Positions 1 through 9,205 of a DNA stretch of 64,000 nucleotides are shown one piece after another (within the stretch, counting starts at the first letter, position 1; every line of letters starts with the position of its first letter). The notes below the pieces were generated by a model that was not told where the DNA came from, did no database searches, and worked only from the letters and a program-made list of their open reading frames with translations. The stretch comes from an uncultured Dehalococcoidia bacterium. GTDB lineage: Bacteria > Chloroflexota > Dehalococcoidia > Lucifugimonadales > JADFKI01. Where the stretch lies: positions 248,001 to 312,000 of the forward strand of contig CATQHF010000004.1 of assembly GCA_958295865.1 (NCBI GenBank), read 5' to 3'. A program made the position numbers and the translations under genes.

Positions 1-1
1 A

Positions 2-667
2 GTGTCCTTTCCAATAGTAACAACTAGCAACGGGCGCAGCTTGCGGGACGATGTTATAAACGGCGTCAACGCTCAGGGCAATCCATGGATGACCTTGCCG
101 GTATTTCTCACGGAGAGGAACGGTGAGCCTGCCGGCATCAATTGGCGTCAATGCACAAAGAACTACAAACTCGACCCCATCCGCAGAAAAGTTCAGGAAT
201 TACTTGGTGTTAAGCCTCGCCAAAGTATTTCGACTGAAACTCATATAGAAATGTGGCTTGGGATAACAACCGATGAGGCAATGCGTGTTAAACCAAGCAG
301 GAACTGGTGGATCAGTCATCGGTATCCGCTCATTGATGACATACCAATGGATCGAGACGAATGTAAAGAGTGGTTTGATGCGCTCTACCCGGAGCGCGAA
401 CTTACACGCAGCGCATGCGTGGGATGTCCGTTCAGAAGCTCATCCAGTTGGCTTGACATCAGAGCGAACGAACCCGACATGTATGAGGAAGCCGTCAGAA
501 TAGACGCCATGTTCCGCTCCGGGGAACACAACGCAAACCGAATGTTTCGCAAGCAAGCCTATCTGCACTATCGACGCATGCCGTTGGAAGAGGCGATTGA
601 ACTCGACCATACAGAGCGGGAGGTCAACGGGTTCAACAATGAATGTGAAGGCCATTGCGGGCTTTGA
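2..667 (+). CDS. PAPS-reductase-like / adenine-nucleotide alpha-hydrolase family protein, 5'-truncated by the window edge
   Basis: The readable part is 221 residues and the frame is open to the window edge. The GTG at base 2 is therefore probably not the true start, and the N-terminal ATP-pyrophosphatase loop expected in this family lies outside. A Cys-Thr followed by YKLDPIRRK (Cys51), a WLGIT stretch, RYPLID and a CVGCPFR motif (Cys139, Cys142) match the C-terminal half of PAPS-reductase-like proteins common in phages and genomic islands. The substrate is unknown; the fold is used for sulfate reduction, DNA phosphorothioation and other nucleotide chemistry. The gene looks less GC-rich than the operon that follows, which suggests acquisition. 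No neighbour in view explains its role. Confidence 0.6.
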   Translation: MSFPIVTTSNGRSLRDDVINGVNAQGNPWMTLPVFLTERNGEPAGINWRQCTKNYKLDPIRRKVQELLGVKPRQSISTETHIEMWLGITTDEAMRVKPSRNWWISHRYPLIDDIPMDRDECKEWFDALYPERELTRSACVGCPFRSSSSWLDIRANEPDMYEEAVRIDAMFRSGEHNANRMFRKQAYLHYRRMPLEEAIELDHTEREVNGFNNECEGHCGL

Positions 668-717
668 GGTGGCTAGGCGCTTTCAACTCGACGTATCATC
701 AGCGCGGCCGTGAGCGG

Positions 718-885
718 CTATGAGCCGATGAAGATGTTTAGCAGGGTGGCTATGAGGGTGGCGACGACTGCTATTCCTCCGGCGAATAGCCAGTTGCGTA
801 TCTGCCTTATGTCGGCGCGTATATCCCTGATGTCTTCGCGCAGGTCGTCTAGGCGCTTGTCGGTTGGGGTCATGTTCGATGCCAT
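718..885 (-). CDS. small coiled-coil plus single-TM protein (55 aa)
   Basis: Reading the minus strand from ATG at 885 gives 55 residues. An N-terminal amphipathic, highly charged helix has repeating RLDDLRED / DIRADIRQ heptads (about residues 10-30), then NW, then one hydrophobic membrane segment (about 32-54) ending in IFIGS and TAG. The heptad spacing and abrupt switch to a membrane helix look like real protein rather than a shadow reading. Small proteins of this layout are widespread in bacteria and mostly uncharacterised; oligomerisation of the charged helix at the membrane is inference. It lies downstream of truB on the same strand, 107 bp away. It resembles in layout the protein at 13193. 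Confidence 0.6.
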   Translation of the reverse strand: MASNMTPTDKRLDDLREDIRDIRADIRQIRNWLFAGGIAVVATLIATLLNIFIGS

Positions 886-992
886 GGCGTCCGTCCTTGT
901 CGGTTGGGGATTGCGCCTTGCATTGGTGGTAGCCGCCGAGCGTCGGCGCTGTCAATGAGGCGGTGGCATGGCGTCCCGTCCGTCGGCGTCGA

Positions 993-1925
993 TTATCCCT
1001 CTGGATAGTTCAGCGCGAATACCTTGTCGGGCTTCCATAGTCGCAGTTCGCGGTCGAATACTACGGTCGCCAGGAAGCGCCCGTCGGCGGTGTATGCGCG
1101 GCATCGCTCGCCGGGCTGCGCCTCGGATGCCGCGCCGCCCGCCTCGAATGAGCGCCCGTTGCGTATCATATCCTCTAGCCGCTTGCCCACGATGAGGGCG
1201 CGCAGATTTCCCAGCGCGACATCGGGGGAGTGTATCGCATCGCGCCAGCTTCCATCGGCGAAGCGTCCCTCCGCCTCGTCGAGCGACAGCGCGCTGTCGA
1301 GGGTGAATGCCCCGCATTTGAGGCGCGCCAGCGTCTTCATGTGGCCGCCGCAGCCCAGCGCCTGCCCCAGGTCGTAGGCGAGCGAGCGCATGTAGAAGCC
1401 CTTGCCGCAGTTCACATCCAGCGTCAGCAGGGGCGGCGACCAGTCTTGCAAGGTGATGCCGTGCACGATGACGGGGCGGGGTTCGCGCTCAACCTCGACG
1501 CCCGCGCGCGCCAGGTCGTACAGCCGCTTGCCGCCCCGCTTGAGCGCGCTGTACATCGGCGGCACTTGCTGAATATCGCCGATGAACTCGGTGAGCGCAT
1601 CCTCTATATCGGCAAGCGATACTCCCGATGCGTCGCGCCGCTCGGTTATCTCGCCGAGCGCGTCGTAGGTGTCGGTCGCAGCGCCGAACTCTACGCAGGC
1701 GCGGTATGTCTTGGAGCCGCCGACTACATCTTCCATCAGGCGCGTCGCCTGTCCGAGGCATATCGGTATGACGCCGGTGGCTATCGGGTCGAGCGTGCCG
1801 CCGTGTCCGACGCGCCGCTGTCCGCTCGCGCGCTTGACGCGGCGCACGACGTCCATGGATGTTATGCCATACGGCTTGTCGATGTTGAGGATGCCGTCTA
1901 TTCTGCGCTCTTGCCGCTTGGACAT
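993..1925 (-). CDS. truB: tRNA pseudouridine(55) synthase TruB
   Basis: The enzyme converts U55 of the tRNA T-loop to pseudouridine. The 310-residue product has the typical N-terminus (GILNIDKPYGITS) and the catalytic-site motif HGGTLDPIATGV with the nucleophilic Asp46. Further on come the RLMEDVVGGSKTYRA segment and YDLGQALGCGGH, all in family order. Length matches bacterial TruB with a C-terminal PUA-like tail. It is the last gene of the nusA operon, 8 bp downstream of the rbfA stop, so translational coupling is likely. ATG start at 1925. Confidence 0.97.
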   Translation of the reverse strand: MSKRQERRIDGILNIDKPYGITSMDVVRRVKRASGQRRVGHGGTLDPIATGVIPICLGQATRLMEDVVGGSKTYRACVEFGAATDTYDALGEITERRDASGVSLADIEDALTEFIGDIQQVPPMYSALKRGGKRLYDLARAGVEVEREPRPVIVHGITLQDWSPPLLTLDVNCGKGFYMRSLAYDLGQALGCGGHMKTLARLKCGAFTLDSALSLDEAEGRFADGSWRDAIHSPDVALGNLRALIVGKRLEDMIRNGRSFEAGGAASEAQPGERCRAYTADGRFLATVVFDRELRLWKPDKVFALNYPEG

Positions 1926-1933
1926 GGGTCGTC

Positions 1934-2302
1934 CTATTGGGCGTCCTCTTGGGACGGCGCTTTGGGGGCGTTGCGGCTGATGAGTTCCAGCATGTCCGTG
2001 CCTTTTTCGATGGAGTCGTCGAGAACGAACGACAGCACGGGCGCGTACTTCAGCTTCATGTTGCGCTTCATCGTTCTGTGGATGAACCCGCCGGCGTTCT
2101 CAATGGCGGTTTGCGCTCGCTGCTTGACGGCATCGTCGCCGAGCACGCTGAAATAGACTTTTGCGCGGCGCAGGTCGGAGCTGGTTTGCACTTCCGTTAT
2201 GCTGATGAGGGATGACAGGCGCGGGTCGTTCATTTCGACGGCGAGTATTCGGCTGATTTCCTCGCGCACGAGCACATTGACGCGGTCCATTCGGCGGGAC
2301 AT
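1934..2302 (-). CDS. rbfA: 30S ribosome-binding factor RbfA
   Basis: RbfA binds the 5' helix of 16S rRNA during late 30S maturation. From ATG at 2302 the product is 122 residues, MSRRMDRVNVLVREEISRIL at the start, with the KH-like fold signature of the family (EEISRIL, DPRLSSLISITEV, RAKVYFSVLG, FIHRTMKRNMKLKYAPVLSF). A longer in-frame reading to 2407 overlaps infB and its extra residues have no family character, so the start was set here, 10 bp after the infB stop. No clear Shine-Dalgarno is visible; coupling to infB translation is probable. A second ATG at 2290 is possible. Confidence 0.93.
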   Translation of the reverse strand: MSRRMDRVNVLVREEISRILAVEMNDPRLSSLISITEVQTSSDLRRAKVYFSVLGDDAVKQRAQTAIENAGGFIHRTMKRNMKLKYAPVLSFVLDDSIEKGTDMLELISRNAPKAPSQEDAQ

Positions 2303-2312
2303 TGGGGGAGAA

Positions 2313-4145
2313 CTACCGCACACGCTCGGAGCGGTGCGCTTCCAGCACATCGCCCTCTGCGTAGTCGTTGAAGCCTTCCAGCACCAAGCCGCCCTCGAAG
2401 CCGACATTCACCTCGCGCACATCGTCCTTGAAGCGCTTCAGGCTGGCGATTGCGCCCGAATGGATTTGCCGCCCGCCGCGCAGCACATGGATGGTCGAGC
2501 CGCGCTGTATCTGCCCGTCGTTGACATAGAAGCCGGCGACCTTCATTCGCCTGCCCACGCCGAAGATTGCCCTGATTGTGGCGTGTCCTTCCGTGACATC
2601 ACGATAGACCGGCTCGAGCAAGCCCGTCAGCGCGCGTTCCACATCTTCCAGCAGGTTGTAGATGATGTTGTAGCGGCGAATCTCCACGCCTTCGAGGTTG
2701 GCGAGCGCAGCCGCGCCCTGCCCCGGGTCGGTGTTGAAGCCGATGATGATTGCCTGGGACGCCAGCCCGAGCAGCACGTCGCTCTCGGTGACAGCGCCGC
2801 TTGCGATATGCACGATGTTGACTCTGGTCTGGTCGGTGTTCAGCCCGTTTAGCGCGCCCTTCACCGCCTCTACGCTGCCCTGCACGTCGGTCTTGATAAT
2901 CAGGTTCAGCGCCTTGACCTCGCCGGCCGCGATGCGCGTGTGCACGTCTTCCAGGGTGGGGCCCGCAGAGCGCTTCATCTCCGACTGTCGCACGCGCTGC
3001 TCCATGAGTTGGCGCGCCGTGCGCTCGTCCACGGTGACTTCGAGGATGTCGCCCGCCTCAGGCACGCCGCTGATGCCCAGCACTTCGACCGGCTGGGACG
3101 GCTTTGCCTCGTCTATCGGCGCGCCGCTGTCGGTGAACATGGCGCGGATGCGTCCGCGCAGATTGCCCACGACGACATTGTCGCCCACATGCAGCGTTCC
3201 CGATTGAATGAGGACTGTCGCAACCGTGCCGCGACTGCGGTCTATACGCGCTTCTACGACTACGCCCCTTGCCTGCTTTTGGGCGTTGGCTTTGAGTTCG
3301 CTGACCTCTGACACCACCAGCAGGTTGTCGAGCAGGTCGTCAACGCCGTCTCCGGTGAGCGCGGATACGGGCAGCGCGATGACATCGCCGCCCCACTCTT
3401 CGATGAGCAGGTCGTGTTCCGCGAGTTGGCGCTTGACGCGCTCCGGATCGGCTTCAGGACGGTCAACCTTGTTGATAGCCACCACGATGGGAACCGCCGC
3501 CGCCTTCACATGGTCGATCGCCTCTTCGGTTTGCGGCATTATGCCGTCGTCCGCGGCGATGACCAGCACCGCGATGTCGGTTACTTGCGCGCCCCGCGCC
3601 CGCATCGCCGTGAACGCCTCGTGTCCCGGCGTGTCCAGGAATGTTACCAAGCTCTCGTCGTACTTGACTTGGTATGCGCCGATGTGCTGCGTGATGCCCC
3701 CTGCTTCGCCCTCCACAACATTCGTCTTGCGTATGGTGTCCAGCAGGGTCGTCTTGCCGTGGTCAACATGTCCCAGAATCGTAACGACCGGGGGGCGCTC
3801 TTCAAGCAGCGCCGGGTCTTCGCCGCTCGTGGACGGCACGATGGAGCCTACGCCCGCTTCCTCTTCGAGCGGCAGCACTTCAAAGCCGAACGAGGGCGCA
3901 ATCCCGGCGACCAGCTCATGCTCTACGACTTCGTTGATGGAGAACATGTATCCGCTACGCATGAACTCCTTGATGACCTCGACCGGGGTAGTCTGCATCA
4001 ACTCCGCGAGGTCATGCACGGCTATGGCTAACGGAACTTCCAGGGGTTCCAGCTCATAGTCGTCATCGTACTCGTCGTAGTAGTCGTACTCGGCAGCGCC
4101 ATTGTGCTGGCTCTGCTGTCCTATCCGGTCGATTCTGTTAGTCAT
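2313..4145 (-). CDS. infB: translation initiation factor IF-2 (short form)
   Basis: IF-2 is the GTPase that places initiator tRNA on the 30S subunit. From ATG at 4145, preceded by a GAGGGG-like ribosome site, it has 610 residues, short for the family. It lacks the long basic N-terminal extension and instead carries a striking acidic Tyr/Asp/Glu tract (about residues 20-34). An IF2-N helical domain follows (about 38-90). The G domain has GHVDHGKT (125-132), DTPGHEAF and NKVD. Domains II, III and C2 follow (for example [12 protein letters not shown] and the [15 protein letters not shown] region). An upstream in-frame reading to 4328 overlaps ylxR and is not used. Confidence 0.96.
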   Translation of the reverse strand: MTNRIDRIGQQSQHNGAAEYDYYDEYDDDYELEPLEVPLAIAVHDLAELMQTTPVEVIKEFMRSGYMFSINEVVEHELVAGIAPSFGFEVLPLEEEAGVGSIVPSTSGEDPALLEERPPVVTILGHVDHGKTTLLDTIRKTNVVEGEAGGITQHIGAYQVKYDESLVTFLDTPGHEAFTAMRARGAQVTDIAVLVIAADDGIMPQTEEAIDHVKAAAVPIVVAINKVDRPEADPERVKRQLAEHDLLIEEWGGDVIALPVSALTGDGVDDLLDNLLVVSEVSELKANAQKQARGVVVEARIDRSRGTVATVLIQSGTLHVGDNVVVGNLRGRIRAMFTDSGAPIDEAKPSQPVEVLGISGVPEAGDILEVTVDERTARQLMEQRVRQSEMKRSAGPTLEDVHTRIAAGEVKALNLIIKTDVQGSVEAVKGALNGLNTDQTRVNIVHIASGAVTESDVLLGLASQAIIIGFNTDPGQGAAALANLEGVEIRRYNIIYNLLEDVERALTGLLEPVYRDVTEGHATIRAIFGVGRRMKVAGFYVNDGQIQRGSTIHVLRGGRQIHSGAIASLKRFKDDVREVNVGFEGGLVLEGFNDYAEGDVLEAHRSERVR

Positions 4146-4189
4146 AAGCCCCTCGTCCTGTTGCTGCTGGGGTTGCCGCGCACGGGGTG

Positions 4190-4477
4190 TTATCTCGCCG
4201 CTGCCGTTGTCTGCGCCATCAGGTCGGCGACTAGCGCGTCCCATTGCGCGCGCTCTATGCCGGCGCGCAATGCGTGTTCCAGTCGCCTCTTCTTCAAGTT
4301 GTCCGCCGCGCCCGCGCAGTTCCGGCACAGGTACGCGCCCCTGCCGGCGAGCTTGCCGCCCGCGTCGAACGCCACGCCGTCGGGACTTGCCACCACGCGC
4401 AACAGTTCCCGCTTAGCAGCCTTGTTCCTGCAAGCGACGCAACTCCGCAAAGGGATGTGTCGTTTTCTGGCGTTCAT
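4190..4477 (-). CDS. ylxR: YlxR/RnpM family RNA-binding protein
   Basis: A 95-residue product from ATG at 4477 begins with basic residues and has the family motif LRSCVACRNKAAKRELLRVV, then DAGGKLAGRGAYLC and a C-terminal helix. YlxR (RnpM) is a small nucleoid/RNA-binding protein, reported in Gram-positives as a modulator of RNase P, always encoded between nusA and infB. The start is fixed by an AAGGAAGG ribosome site that overlaps the nusA stop codon; an in-frame upstream extension to 4699 lies inside nusA. It is 44 bp upstream of the infB start. Confidence 0.93.
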   Translation of the reverse strand: MNARKRHIPLRSCVACRNKAAKRELLRVVASPDGVAFDAGGKLAGRGAYLCRNCAGAADNLKKRRLEHALRAGIERAQWDALVADLMAQTTAAAR

Positions 4478-4484
4478 GCCTTCC

Positions 4485-6272
4485 TTAGCGGCGCTTCCTG
4501 CCTGCCTTGCGGCGTCTGGGCGTATTGCGATTGTTCGCGCCCGGTCCTTGCGTATCGGGGCGACGCCTGTTGCGCCGCGATGCGGTAACGCCGCCGCGCA
4601 AGCCGACGATGTCCTCAGCGAAGCGAATCTGCCCCGCTCCGTCCGCATCCGAGGGCGCTGCCCTGCGCGCCCTGGCACGCCGCACCTGCCATATATCATC
4701 TGGCAAGTCGCGCAGTGATGTGCTCTGCTCTGCCGTCGGAACAGGCTGTGTAACCTGCGCGACCGGCTCCGGTATGGACACGACCACGGGCGCGGGCGGC
4801 TCTTCGACTATCACTTCTTCGACAGCCGCCGCTTCCTCTACGATTTCAGGCTCTGCGACGACTTCGGAAACTTCCTCGACTTCGGCGGCGACTTCGACCG
4901 CATCCACAGGCTCAAGCTCTGCCGCGACCGGCGCGACATCCTCGGCCGGCGCTGCCACAACTTCCAATTCGGCTGCCACGGGCTGCGCTACCGCTTCCTC
5001 GACCGCTTCGACGAGTTCCGCCGCGATAGGCATAGGCTCGGGCGTCGCTTCCACCTCGGCGTATTCGGTCTCGCTTGGAACGGCGTCGATCTCTACCGGA
5101 ATCGCTTCCTCGGCAACGGCGTCCTCGGCGATGGCGGGCGCTTCGTGGAGCGCCGCTTCTGCTGCCGCTATCGCGGCTGCCGCCGCCTCTTCCTTTTCCT
5201 TGGCAAGCCGCGCTCGCTCTCGCTCTTGGAGCTCCACCTGATATTCGACATCGCTCTTGATGTCCACCCTCCACCCGGTCAGGCGGGCGGCGAGCCGCGC
5301 GTTCTGCCCCTCGCGTCCTATGGCGAGCGAAAGCTGCCTGTCGGGCACCACCGCCATCGCCAGAACGTCATCCGGATTCAGCTCTACATTCGTCACCTGC
5401 GCCGGACTCAGCGCGTTGCGGATGAATATCGGCGCTTCCTTGTTCCACTCGACTACGTCTATCTTCTCGCCGTTCAGTTCGTTGACGATGTTCTGTATGC
5501 GGACGCCGCGCAGCCCGACGCATGAGCCTACCGGGTCAACGCCATCCTGACGCGCTCGCACCGCAACCTTGCTGCGTGAGCCGGGTTCGCGGGCGATTGC
5601 CTCTATCTCGACCGCGCCGTTTAATATCTCCGGCACTTCCATCTCAAACAGGCGCCTGAGCAGGAGGTTGTCGGCGCGCGACACTATAAGCTCCGGGCCT
5701 CTGACCGTGCGCTGCACCGACTTGAGCAGCACGCGCATCTTGGTGTTGCTGCGGTAGCGCTCCGTCGGAACCTGCTCGATGGCGGGCATAATCGCTTCCG
5801 ACCGTCCCAGGTCAACTGTGATGTGGCGCGGCTCGATCTTCTGCAAGGTAACGAGGAACACCTCGCCTTCCTTGTCCTCAAACTGCTTGAACACAATCTC
5901 GCGCTCGGCGTCGCGCAGGCGCTGCATCACGACCTGCTTCGCCGTCTGCGCCGCGATGCGCCCTGGAATGTGCGGCATGCTCTCGGTCGTGACGGTCTCG
6001 CCAATCTGCGCGCCTCTGACAATCTTCTGCGCGTCCGGCAGCGAAATCTCCGCCTTGTCGTTGATAACATCATCCACGACCGTCTTGAGGATATGCACCG
6101 TTACATCGCCGGAGCCGGGATCCAGCTTCACGGTGATGTTCTGCCCGTCTGCAACGGTGTCCTTCTTGTACGCTGAGACCAGAGCATCCTCGATTGCGGA
6201 AAGCACAGTCTCCTTGGGAAGGCCGCGCTCTGCGGCAAGCTGCGTCAAAGCGACAATGAAATCGCTCTTCAT
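4485..6272 (-). CDS. nusA: transcription termination/antitermination protein NusA with long acidic and basic tail
   Basis: NusA binds RNA polymerase and nascent RNA and sets pausing, termination and antitermination. The N-terminal polymerase-binding domain is clear (residues 1 to about 125), then S1 (from about 135) and two KH domains (the VGLRGVRIQNIVNELNGEKI and AIGREGQNARLAARLTGW segments). After about residue 345 the protein departs from the norm: a charged helix, roughly 150 residues of Ala/Val/Glu-rich low complexity, then a strongly Arg/Lys-rich tail ending RRRKAGRKRR. Total length is 595, well above the roughly 350-500 of most NusA proteins. First gene of the operon; rimP, its usual upstream partner, is not present. 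Confidence 0.95.
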   Translation of the reverse strand: MKSDFIVALTQLAAERGLPKETVLSAIEDALVSAYKKDTVADGQNITVKLDPGSGDVTVHILKTVVDDVINDKAEISLPDAQKIVRGAQIGETVTTESMPHIPGRIAAQTAKQVVMQRLRDAEREIVFKQFEDKEGEVFLVTLQKIEPRHITVDLGRSEAIMPAIEQVPTERYRSNTKMRVLLKSVQRTVRGPELIVSRADNLLLRRLFEMEVPEILNGAVEIEAIAREPGSRSKVAVRARQDGVDPVGSCVGLRGVRIQNIVNELNGEKIDVVEWNKEAPIFIRNALSPAQVTNVELNPDDVLAMAVVPDRQLSLAIGREGQNARLAARLTGWRVDIKSDVEYQVELQERERARLAKEKEEAAAAAIAAAEAALHEAPAIAEDAVAEEAIPVEIDAVPSETEYAEVEATPEPMPIAAELVEAVEEAVAQPVAAELEVVAAPAEDVAPVAAELEPVDAVEVAAEVEEVSEVVAEPEIVEEAAAVEEVIVEEPPAPVVVSIPEPVAQVTQPVPTAEQSTSLRDLPDDIWQVRRARARRAAPSDADGAGQIRFAEDIVGLRGGVTASRRNRRRPDTQGPGANNRNTPRRRKAGRKRR

Positions 6273-6322
6273 TCCTCAGCCACCTCCTGATACTGGTCTA
6301 TGTCAGTCCCCTGTAACAAAGA

Positions 6323-6342
6323 AAGTGGGACATAGCCCACTT
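6323..6342 (-). promoter_or_regulatory. leader hairpin upstream of nusA
   Basis: A perfect 7-bp inverted repeat (AAGTGGG / CCCACTT with a 6-nt loop) lies 50 bp before the nusA start and downstream of the predicted promoter, so it would be in the mRNA leader. Similar GTGGG...CCCAC hairpins often precede rimP-nusA operons in other phyla, from general familiarity. A regulatory role here is inference. Confidence 0.5.
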
Positions 6343-6405
6343 CCCGCAGAAGAACATATCCGTAGATGCCGGTGCGCTCAACGCTCGGCAAATATATCGT
6401 ATGAG

Positions 6406-6434
6406 AGTATATCATCGCACGCCGCGATGCACAA
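6406..6434 (-). promoter_or_regulatory. sigma70-type promoter for the nusA operon
   Basis: On the minus strand, TTGTGC (6434-6429) is separated by exactly 17 bp from TATACT (6411-6406), a good housekeeping promoter. It would start transcription about 125 bp before nusA, leaving room for the leader hairpin. Confidence 0.6.
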
Positions 6435-6711
6435 CCGCCCGAATTGCGTCGCGGGTACATGCACGGGTACATACTTTGATGAGAAACAGGTCGATGATGG
6501 CGTACATCTCATCGGTTGGACTCCTCAGGATGGGTGTCGTTCAACCTATATTATGGATACGCGCGCGGGGTGTGTCATTTCTTGAAGTCTGTGATAGATT
6601 TGACTCGCCAAGGGACGCTGACAAGGGCTGACATGAATATAGGGAATGGGTGGTTCGACAGCCCTTTCGACCAGTTCAAGACACGCTCACCACGAACGAC
6701 GAGTATCCCCT
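6435..6711. other. divergent intergenic region with a repeat remnant
   Basis: No convincing gene is present between the nusA promoter and the amidase. A diverged copy of the GTTCGTGGTGAGCC-type dispersed repeat (family B, in reverse orientation) can be made out around 6651-6697. A promoter for the amidase was not identified with confidence. Confidence 0.5.
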
Positions 6712-6723
6712 AGGAGGGTGATT

Positions 6724-8121
6724 ATGGACGATATTATCTACGCATCGGCTAAGGCTATGGCGCAGGCGATTCGGGACGGGGAGGCGTCGGCGGCAGAGGT
6801 GGTGGAGGCGCATCTGGCGCGTATCGAGGCGGTGAATCCGGCGCTGAACGCGGTGGTGCAGCTTTCGGCTGAGCGCGCGCGGGCTGAGGCGGCTGATGCG
6901 GACGCCGCGCTTGCTAGGGGCGAGAGCAAGGGCGCGCTGCATGGCGTGCCGTTCACGCTTAAGGACTCCATAGACACCGAGGGCGTCATAACGACGGGCG
7001 GGACGCTGGGGCGCGCCGAGTTCGTGCCTGACGCGGACGCGACGGTCGCCGCGCGGCTCAGGGCTGCGGGCGGCATACTGCTGGGCAAGACGAACACGCC
7101 GGAGCTTACATACGCCGGCGAGACGGACAACTTAGTCTATGGGCGGACGAATAACCCGTTCGATGTGAGCCGCGCGCCCGGCGGCAGCAGCGGCGGCGCG
7201 GGGGCTATCGTGTGCTGTGGGGGCGCGGCGTTCGACATCGGCAGCGACACGGGCGGCAGCGTGCGCGGACCGGCGCACTACTGCGGCATCGCGGGGCTGA
7301 AGCCGAACTCCGGTCGCGTGCCGCGCACGGGGCATATCGTTCCTCATGGTCTCGGCGCGCTGGACTCGCTGACTCAGAATGGGCCTATGGCGCGCTATGT
7401 GGAGGATCTGGCGCTCATACTGCCCATCATCGCGGGGCCTGACTGGAGCGACCCGTTCATCGTGCCTGTGCCGCTGGGCGATCCCGCAACGGTGGACATC
7501 AGCGGGCTGCGCGTGTGCTTCTACACGGACAACGGACTACGCACGCCGACATCGGAGATAGTAGCGGCGGTTCGGGCTGCCGCTGACGCGCTCGCCGATG
7601 CGGGCGCAGCGGTGGCAGAGGATTTGCCGAGCGCCATTCCCGACAATCCTGACATAGCCGAGATGCTGCGCCAAGGGGACGGTCAAGCCGGAGCGCGCCG
7701 TCTGCTGGACAAGTACGGCACAACCGAGACGCACGAATGGATGACTCGACAGCTGGAGAAGGCGAGCGAGCGCGTCGTTTCGGTTGGCGAATACACGGCG
7801 GTGCTGGAGCAGGTGGACGATTACCGCAGCGCGATGCTGGGGTTTATGGAGAGCTACGATGTCATCATTTGCCCAGTGTCGGCATTCGCGGCATTGCCGC
7901 ACGGCGAAACGATGACAGACGATAATCGGCGCGGGATAGGCTACACCGCTACCTACAACATCACGGGCTGGCCCTCGACGGTGGTGCGCGGCGGCACATC
8001 GCCGGAGGGACTGCCGATAGGCGTGCAGGTGGTGGCGCGACCGTGGCGCGAGGATGTGTCGCTGGCGGCGGCGCAGTACCTGGAGGGCGCGCTTGGGGGA
8101 TGGCAGAAGCCGCCGATGTAG
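6724..8121 (+). CDS. amidase-signature family amidohydrolase
   Basis: The 465-residue product hydrolyses a C-N amide bond; the substrate cannot be read from sequence. The Ser-cisSer-Lys triad is complete: Lys80 in TLKDSIDTEG, cis-Ser155 in the GGSSGGAG loop and nucleophile Ser179 in DIGSDTGGSVRGPAHYCG, with the expected 24-residue Ser-Ser spacing. The start at 6724 is set by an AGGAGG site at 6712-6717; the longer reading from 6646 runs through repeat DNA. It lacks the full GatA context (no gatB or gatC nearby), so a catabolic amidase is more likely than the tRNA amidotransferase subunit. Confidence 0.92.
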   Translation: MDDIIYASAKAMAQAIRDGEASAAEVVEAHLARIEAVNPALNAVVQLSAERARAEAADADAALARGESKGALHGVPFTLKDSIDTEGVITTGGTLGRAEFVPDADATVAARLRAAGGILLGKTNTPELTYAGETDNLVYGRTNNPFDVSRAPGGSSGGAGAIVCCGGAAFDIGSDTGGSVRGPAHYCGIAGLKPNSGRVPRTGHIVPHGLGALDSLTQNGPMARYVEDLALILPIIAGPDWSDPFIVPVPLGDPATVDISGLRVCFYTDNGLRTPTSEIVAAVRAAADALADAGAAVAEDLPSAIPDNPDIAEMLRQGDGQAGARRLLDKYGTTETHEWMTRQLEKASERVVSVGEYTAVLEQVDDYRSAMLGFMESYDVIICPVSAFAALPHGETMTDDNRRGIGYTATYNITGWPSTVVRGGTSPEGLPIGVQVVARPWREDVSLAAAQYLEGALGGWQKPPM

Positions 8122-8157
8122 GGGGGCTGACGGGATTGACAGGAAAAGGAGGGACAT

Positions 8158-9081
8158 TTGGCGAAGATACTCGTGACGGGAGGCGCAGGATTCATGGGGT
8201 CGCATATAGTTGACGGTTTAGTGGCGAAAGGTCACGACGTGCTGGTTGTGGACAATCTTTCCACAGGAAACCCCTCGCACCTCTCGCCTAATGTCGAGTT
8301 CGTTGACATGGATGTCGCCGACAATGCGTTTGTGAATGTGGCGAAATCCTTCGCTCCCAATGTGATCTCGCACTTGGCGGCACAGGCGTCCGTTCCCGTC
8401 TCCATGAGCGACCCTATCTTGGACGCGCGGGTAAATATATTAGGCGGGCTGAATGTTTGCCGGGCTGCGGTGGAAGCGGGGTGCGAGCAGGTACTCTACA
8501 TCAATACCGGGGGAGCGCTGTACGGAGAACCTGAATACCTGCCATGCGACGAAGAGCACCCAATCCGTCCCATCAGTGGATACGCGCTCAGCAAGTGGAC
8601 ATCGGAATGCTACTTCCGCATGATGCTGCCGGACTCGATCCCTCTGAAGGCGCTGCGATTTGCCAACATCTACGGCCCAAGGCAAAATCCACAAGGGGAG
8701 TCAGGGGTGACCGCGATCTTCGCAAAGAAGATGCTCGACGGCGACGCCGTGCGAATCTTCGGGGATGGGGAACATACGAGAGACTATGTTTATGTCGACG
8801 ACTGTGTTGAGGCACACGACAAGGCGATGAGTTACGGCGAATCGTTAGTCGTCAACATTGGGACGGGAGAAGGGATTTCGGTAAATCAGGTGTTCCGACA
8901 CCTACAAGCGCTAACAGGATACGATGCGCCACCGATCTATGAAGCCGACCGCCCCGGAGACATACGGCACATCGCCCTTGATCCTTCGAGGGCAAAGCGG
9001 ATTCTAGGCTGGGAGCCGAAAGTCGGGTTGCTAGAAGGGCTGGAGAAGACGGTCGCTTACATGAAGAGTGCCTATGCGTGA
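8158..9081 (+). CDS. NAD-dependent epimerase/dehydratase (UDP-glucose 4-epimerase-like)
   Basis: An extended SDR-family protein of 307 residues. The Rossmann motif GGAGFMGSH starts at residue 8, VDNLSTG follows beta-strand 2, and the active-site pair is Tyr142-xxx-Lys146 (YALSK). Later segments (RFANIYGPRQ, GDGEHTRDYVYVDD, NIGTGEGISV) are typical of UDP-sugar 4-epimerases and dTDP-glucose dehydratase relatives. The start is TTG at 8158, well supported by AAGGAGGG just upstream. It follows the amidase by 36 bp. Likely makes a nucleotide sugar for envelope polysaccharide; the exact sugar is not decidable. Confidence 0.88.
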   Translation: MAKILVTGGAGFMGSHIVDGLVAKGHDVLVVDNLSTGNPSHLSPNVEFVDMDVADNAFVNVAKSFAPNVISHLAAQASVPVSMSDPILDARVNILGGLNVCRAAVEAGCEQVLYINTGGALYGEPEYLPCDEEHPIRPISGYALSKWTSECYFRMMLPDSIPLKALRFANIYGPRQNPQGESGVTAIFAKKMLDGDAVRIFGDGEHTRDYVYVDDCVEAHDKAMSYGESLVVNIGTGEGISVNQVFRHLQALTGYDAPPIYEADRPGDIRHIALDPSRAKRILGWEPKVGLLEGLEKTVAYMKSAYA

Positions 9082-9087
9082 CTTTGA

Positions 9088-9116
9088 TTGAAAAAAGTTC
9101 GGTCCCGTGCTAGTTT
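9088..9116 (+). promoter_or_regulatory. weak promoter candidate before the tandem RNA element
   Basis: TTGAAA (9088-9093), 17 bp, then TAGTTT (9111-9116). Only the -35 box is good. If used, transcription would begin within a few bases of the first structured repeat at 9124. Confidence 0.25.
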
Positions 9117-9123
9117 GGGTGTA

Positions 9124-9180
9124 GCAGTTGGGAGGGTTGCCTTTATGCGTCCCGCCGAGACATGGTTCTCGTCTAACTGC
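9124..9180 (+). ncRNA. candidate structured RNA, copy 1 (three-way junction)
   Basis: The 57-nt unit folds completely. The outer stem P1 pairs 9124-9132 with 9172-9180 (9 bp including G-U pairs). P2 pairs 9134-9140 with 9147-9153 (one U-U mismatch, 6-nt loop). P3 pairs CGAGA 9156-9160 with TCTCG 9167-9171 around the loop CATGGT. Junction linkers are 1, 2 and 0 nt. A second copy lies 82 bp downstream and every difference in the stems keeps pairing. It begins 42 bp after the epimerase stop. No known riboswitch or ribozyme class is recognised by eye. It could be a small RNA, a tandem regulatory leader or a DNA hairpin element. Confidence 0.55.
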
Positions 9181-9205
9181 CCTTTACCGAGGTAGTAAGT
9201 CAACA

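Noticed and set aside
6269..6472. A 67-codon minus-strand ORF upstream of nusA, at first considered a truncated rimP
   Set aside because: It contains the predicted promoter and leader hairpin and has no resemblance to RimP.
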